From JAWOGN01 sp046496815 (GTDB lineage: Bacteria; Desulfobacterota; DSM-4660; Desulfatiglandales; Desulfatiglandaceae), in the NCBI GenBank assembly GCA_046496815.1, contig JAWOGN010000192.1, positions 1-15,825 of the forward strand: 15,825 bases of DNA, given 5' to 3'. Both the position numbers and the translations under genes were made by a program. The notes beneath the pieces are model-generated. The model saw nothing but the letters and a program-made list of their open reading frames with translations. It was not told where the DNA came from and made no database searches. Below are positions 13,954 through 15,825 of the stretch, in pieces. Positions within the stretch are counted from its first letter, which is position 1. Each line of letters begins with the position of its first letter.

Positions 13954-14081
13954 GCTTTCAGCGGTCAGCGGTCGGCAATCAGCCGACACCTTGTGTTTAA
14001 TGTCTTTTGCTGAAAGACGAAAGCTGATCGCGCGAGTCCATAAATGCCTGTTTATGGATGCACACCGGCTGGATACCAACG

Positions 14082-14510
14082 ATGCTTAAAATTTCCACCA
14101 AAGTAACCATTCCCATGAGCGAAATCGAGATGAGCGCGATTCGCGCCCAGGGACCCGGAGGCCAAAATGTCAATAAAGTCTCCACTGCCGTCCACTTGCG
14201 CTTCAACATCAGTGGCTCCTCCCTGCCTGATTTCTATAAACACCGGCTATTGAAAACGAACGATCGCCGCATTACCCGGGAAGGGGTGGTCGTTATCAAG
14301 GCGCAGCAGTATCGAAGTCAGGAAAAAAATAAAGAAGAAGCGTTGAGACGGCTCCAAGAACTCATCAAGAGTGTGGCCGTGCCAACCAAAAAACGCAAAC
14401 CCACCAAACCTACGCCCGGCTCTCAGAAAAAACGCCTTGATCACAAAGGCAAACGAGGAGCGCTGAAAACCTCGAGACAAAAAGTCAGCCTTAATGACTC
14501 CAAAGCTTAG
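14082..14510 (+). CDS. arfB: ArfB-type (YaeJ) ribosome-rescue peptidyl-tRNA hydrolase
   Basis: It would release nascent chains from ribosomes stalled on non-stop mRNA: the GGQ domain acts in the peptidyl-transferase centre and the basic tail enters the empty mRNA channel. The 142 residues match ArfB layout throughout. The catalytic stretch RAQGPGGQNVNKVSTAVHL has the GGQ at 26-28. The C-terminal tail is rich in Lys and Arg (KKRKPTKP, KKRLDHKGKRG). The start at 14082 (MLKISTKVTIP) aligns with the E. coli protein start; an in-frame ATG at 14058 would add eight residues. Neither has a strong ribosome-binding site. It appears monocistronic, with hairpins upstream. Confidence 0.9.
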   Translation: MLKISTKVTIPMSEIEMSAIRAQGPGGQNVNKVSTAVHLRFNISGSSLPDFYKHRLLKTNDRRITREGVVVIKAQQYRSQEKNKEEALRRLQELIKSVAVPTKKRKPTKPTPGSQKKRLDHKGKRGALKTSRQKVSLNDSKA

Positions 14511-14615
14511 GATTTGGTGCTTAAACAATGGCAGACTTCGATATGCGGATGTCGGTTTTTTTCAACGCGAATAACCTGGTTGGTTCAGACCATGGCGGGT
14601 CAGGAGTTATGAGTA

Positions 14616-15554
14616 ATGAGTTCGAATTCTTCTTGTAAATCCTTACACTTTTTTTTCCAAAAAGAATCATTCCGGACCACCAAATCCAAACCCCGAACTT
14701 GCGGCCTAAATCGCAGAGATTTCCTCCGTTGGCTTTTAAGAGTCCCTCTTCTCTCTTTTTTTTACTTCGACGTCCGGGAGACCCGGGGAGCTCAAGTCCG
14801 GACACTGAAAAATGGGAGGATGGATTCCATTGCCGAACGCTTCATCGGGGAAGACCTCGTCTACGAAATTGGGGTTGGACCACTCAAACGCGTTGCCTTA
14901 GGGAAGCTGAGTTTCAATTCCATAGGGGAAACGGGTCGGTACTTAGCCACTCTAAGAGGAGAGACCTTAGGTATTTTGGGATGGGTGGCCGGTTATCGTG
15001 TCGATACCTATCGTTCGATCATGGAGGAAATTGACGGGGGGAGGCGGCTTAGGGCCTTATCCTTCGAGGAAGACGTAAAGATCGGGAGCAAGGTTAAGGA
15101 AAAAATCTATCACTTCAATTATGATAGGCGAACATGGATTAGATTGAGGCGAAGAAGGGACGGATCACTGAAAAAAAGAGAACAGGAGATCCCCGTGGGC
15201 GCAACCTATGACGATTTTCTAACAGCTTCTTATAATTTTCGTTATGGGGTTTATGGCGAGATCGAAAGGGGAAAAGCATACACCGTCGCCACTTTCCCAC
15301 AAAAGCATTTCTCGGATTATGAAGTAAAGGTGGCGGGAAGGGATGAAGAGCGGGAAAAAAGGAAATCGGAGCAGGTGAAGGAAGGAAAGGAGTTTTTTGT
15401 CAGACTCTATTTGGATCCGGAGATCACGCATTCGAGGGAAGGCCTTATCGAAGGATGGTTGTCAAAAGAACTCCACCCCACGGAGGGGAGAATCAAAGAC
15501 GTCATGCTCTTCGGGGATGTGAAAGGAAGCCTGATCAGCAGTAGCCGAAAATAA
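14616..15554 (+). CDS. DUF3108-like envelope protein with Tat-type signal
   Basis: This 312-residue protein is probably exported. Residues 32-52 form a twin-arginine-type signal, NRRDFLR followed by the hydrophobic WLLRVPLLSFFYF, after an unusually long N-region of about 30 residues. The rest resembles DUF3108: GEDLVYEIGVGPLKRVALG near 78-96, YRVDTYRSIMEE, IYHFNYDRRTW, VGATYDDFLTASYNFRYG and the late DPEITHSREGLIEGWLSKE. These proteins are beta-rich and envelope-located with unknown function. AGGAG lies 9 nt before ATG 14616. An overlapping short frame from ATG 14609 ends after nine codons. It is encoded 105 bp after arfB. Confidence 0.72.
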   Translation: MSSNSSCKSLHFFFQKESFRTTKSKPRTCGLNRRDFLRWLLRVPLLSFFYFDVRETRGAQVRTLKNGRMDSIAERFIGEDLVYEIGVGPLKRVALGKLSFNSIGETGRYLATLRGETLGILGWVAGYRVDTYRSIMEEIDGGRRLRALSFEEDVKIGSKVKEKIYHFNYDRRTWIRLRRRRDGSLKKREQEIPVGATYDDFLTASYNFRYGVYGEIERGKAYTVATFPQKHFSDYEVKVAGRDEEREKRKSEQVKEGKEFFVRLYLDPEITHSREGLIEGWLSKELHPTEGRIKDVMLFGDVKGSLISSSRK

Positions 15555-15633
15555 AGGGAAAAGATGAAGGTTGTTGCGTGAGTCTCTTTACTATTACAAT
15601 TGGAAGAGGACTACATCATGCGAAGCAGGAAGG

Positions 15634-15783
15634 ATGGTTGAGTTATCCGATCGAATATCTTTCTTAAGAGCGCGTATCGAAAAAAAGCAGTCTGAGTGGT
15701 CAGCACTCATGAAATTCATGCCCACAGAGGAAAGGGGTTATCCCCTACCGCTTAAAATAATGAACGTGCGAGAAGTTGTATGA
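15634..15783 (+). CDS. Doubtful 49-residue ORF
   Basis: A short frame begins MVELSDRISFLRARIEKKQS, which could be a short coiled coil, and ends in a TGA that overlaps the next ATG (ATGA, 15780-15783), an arrangement typical of coupled translation. AGGA lies only 3 nt before the ATG, and nothing about the sequence is recognised. The stretch 15555-15633 before it holds no supported gene. Confidence 0.25.
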   Translation: MVELSDRISFLRARIEKKQSEWSALMKFMPTEERGYPLPLKIMNVREVV

Positions 15784-15825
15784 AGATTTTGGAGCTAAAG
15801 CGTCATTTGAACAAACCTGATGAAA
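15780..15825 (+). CDS. Start of a gene running off the right edge, possibly DUF402-like
   Basis: From ATG 15780 the frame is open to the window end and reads MKILELKRHLNKPDE. This resembles the N-terminus of DUF402-type proteins, which often begin with an MK..EIKRHLDKP-like strand. The start overlaps the stop of the preceding small ORF by ATGA. Only 15 residues are visible, so the family is a guess. Confidence 0.35.
   Translation, partial: MKILELKRHLNKPDE

Larger units (their letters stand above)
13652..14081. other. Intergenic region between divergent zinc-ribbon and ArfB genes
   Basis: This 430-bp gap holds the minus-strand promoter (13724-13752), a plus-strand TTGACA (13864-13869) with a -10-like AAGAAT (13887-13892) at 17-nt spacing, and a dense block of hairpins (13923-14030). 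The open frame crossing it on the minus strand has no ribosome-binding site or recognisable content and is not taken as a gene. Confidence 0.6.

Noticed and set aside
13675..14079. 134-residue minus-strand ORF in the hairpin-rich intergenic region
   Set aside because: It crosses the perfect hairpin and both promoter candidates, has biased low-quality composition, and has no ribosome-binding site.
1..15825. tRNA, rRNA, CRISPR array, integrase or transposase genes
   Set aside because: Looked for on both strands by eye; no cloverleaf, regularly spaced repeat or recombinase motif was found.

Overview
The window looks like a chromosomal segment of a strictly anaerobic, probably sulfate-reducing member of the Desulfobacterota. 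This is inferred from gene content: a corrinoid protein paired with an MttB-family methyltransferase, a DASS-type anion transporter in one operon with a receiver-CBS protein and acetyl-CoA synthetase, and a ferritin-like/DUF6125/zinc-ribbon cluster. No rRNA, tRNA or CRISPR was seen, so the placement is tentative.

Region 1 (1-5200, minus strand) is an apparent operon read from right to left: DASS/SLC13 transporter, YIP1-family membrane protein, REC-CBS-CBS protein, and acetyl-CoA synthetase, which runs off the left edge. Upstream of the transporter is a -24/-12 sigma-54 promoter with perfect core hexamer and spacing (5058-5072). A perfect 7-1-7 palindrome lies about 140 bp further upstream (5178-5192), where an enhancer-binding protein would sit. 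The region therefore reads as a regulated organic-acid or anion uptake and activation module.

Region 2 (5289-8944) is bracketed by two directly oriented 291-bp copies of a non-coding, palindromic, MITE-like element. They are about 91% identical, with a 34-bp inner inverted repeat. Copy 2 is flanked by an exact 12-bp direct repeat, which looks like a target-site duplication. Between the copies lie a corrinoid protein and a non-pyrrolysine MttB-family methyltransferase (plus strand), which together would demethylate an unknown quaternary amine or similar substrate, and a convergent hypothetical gene with a good promoter.

Region 3 (9174-11651) holds a secreted DUF4412-like protein (plus) converging on a MATE efflux transporter (minus). 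Region 4 (11870-13760) holds a small CXXCH cytochrome-like fragment (plus), then a minus-strand cluster of zinc-ribbon protein, DUF6125 protein and ferritin-like di-iron protein behind a sigma-70-like promoter.

Region 5 (13850-15825, plus strand) has a hairpin-rich intergenic stretch, the ribosome-rescue hydrolase ArfB, a Tat-exported DUF3108-like protein, a doubtful small ORF, and the first codons of a gene that runs off the right edge. The most unusual items are the element pair, the sigma-54-driven transporter/REC-CBS/Acs operon with a transporter lacking canonical SNT motifs, and the ferritin/DUF6125/zinc-ribbon cluster.
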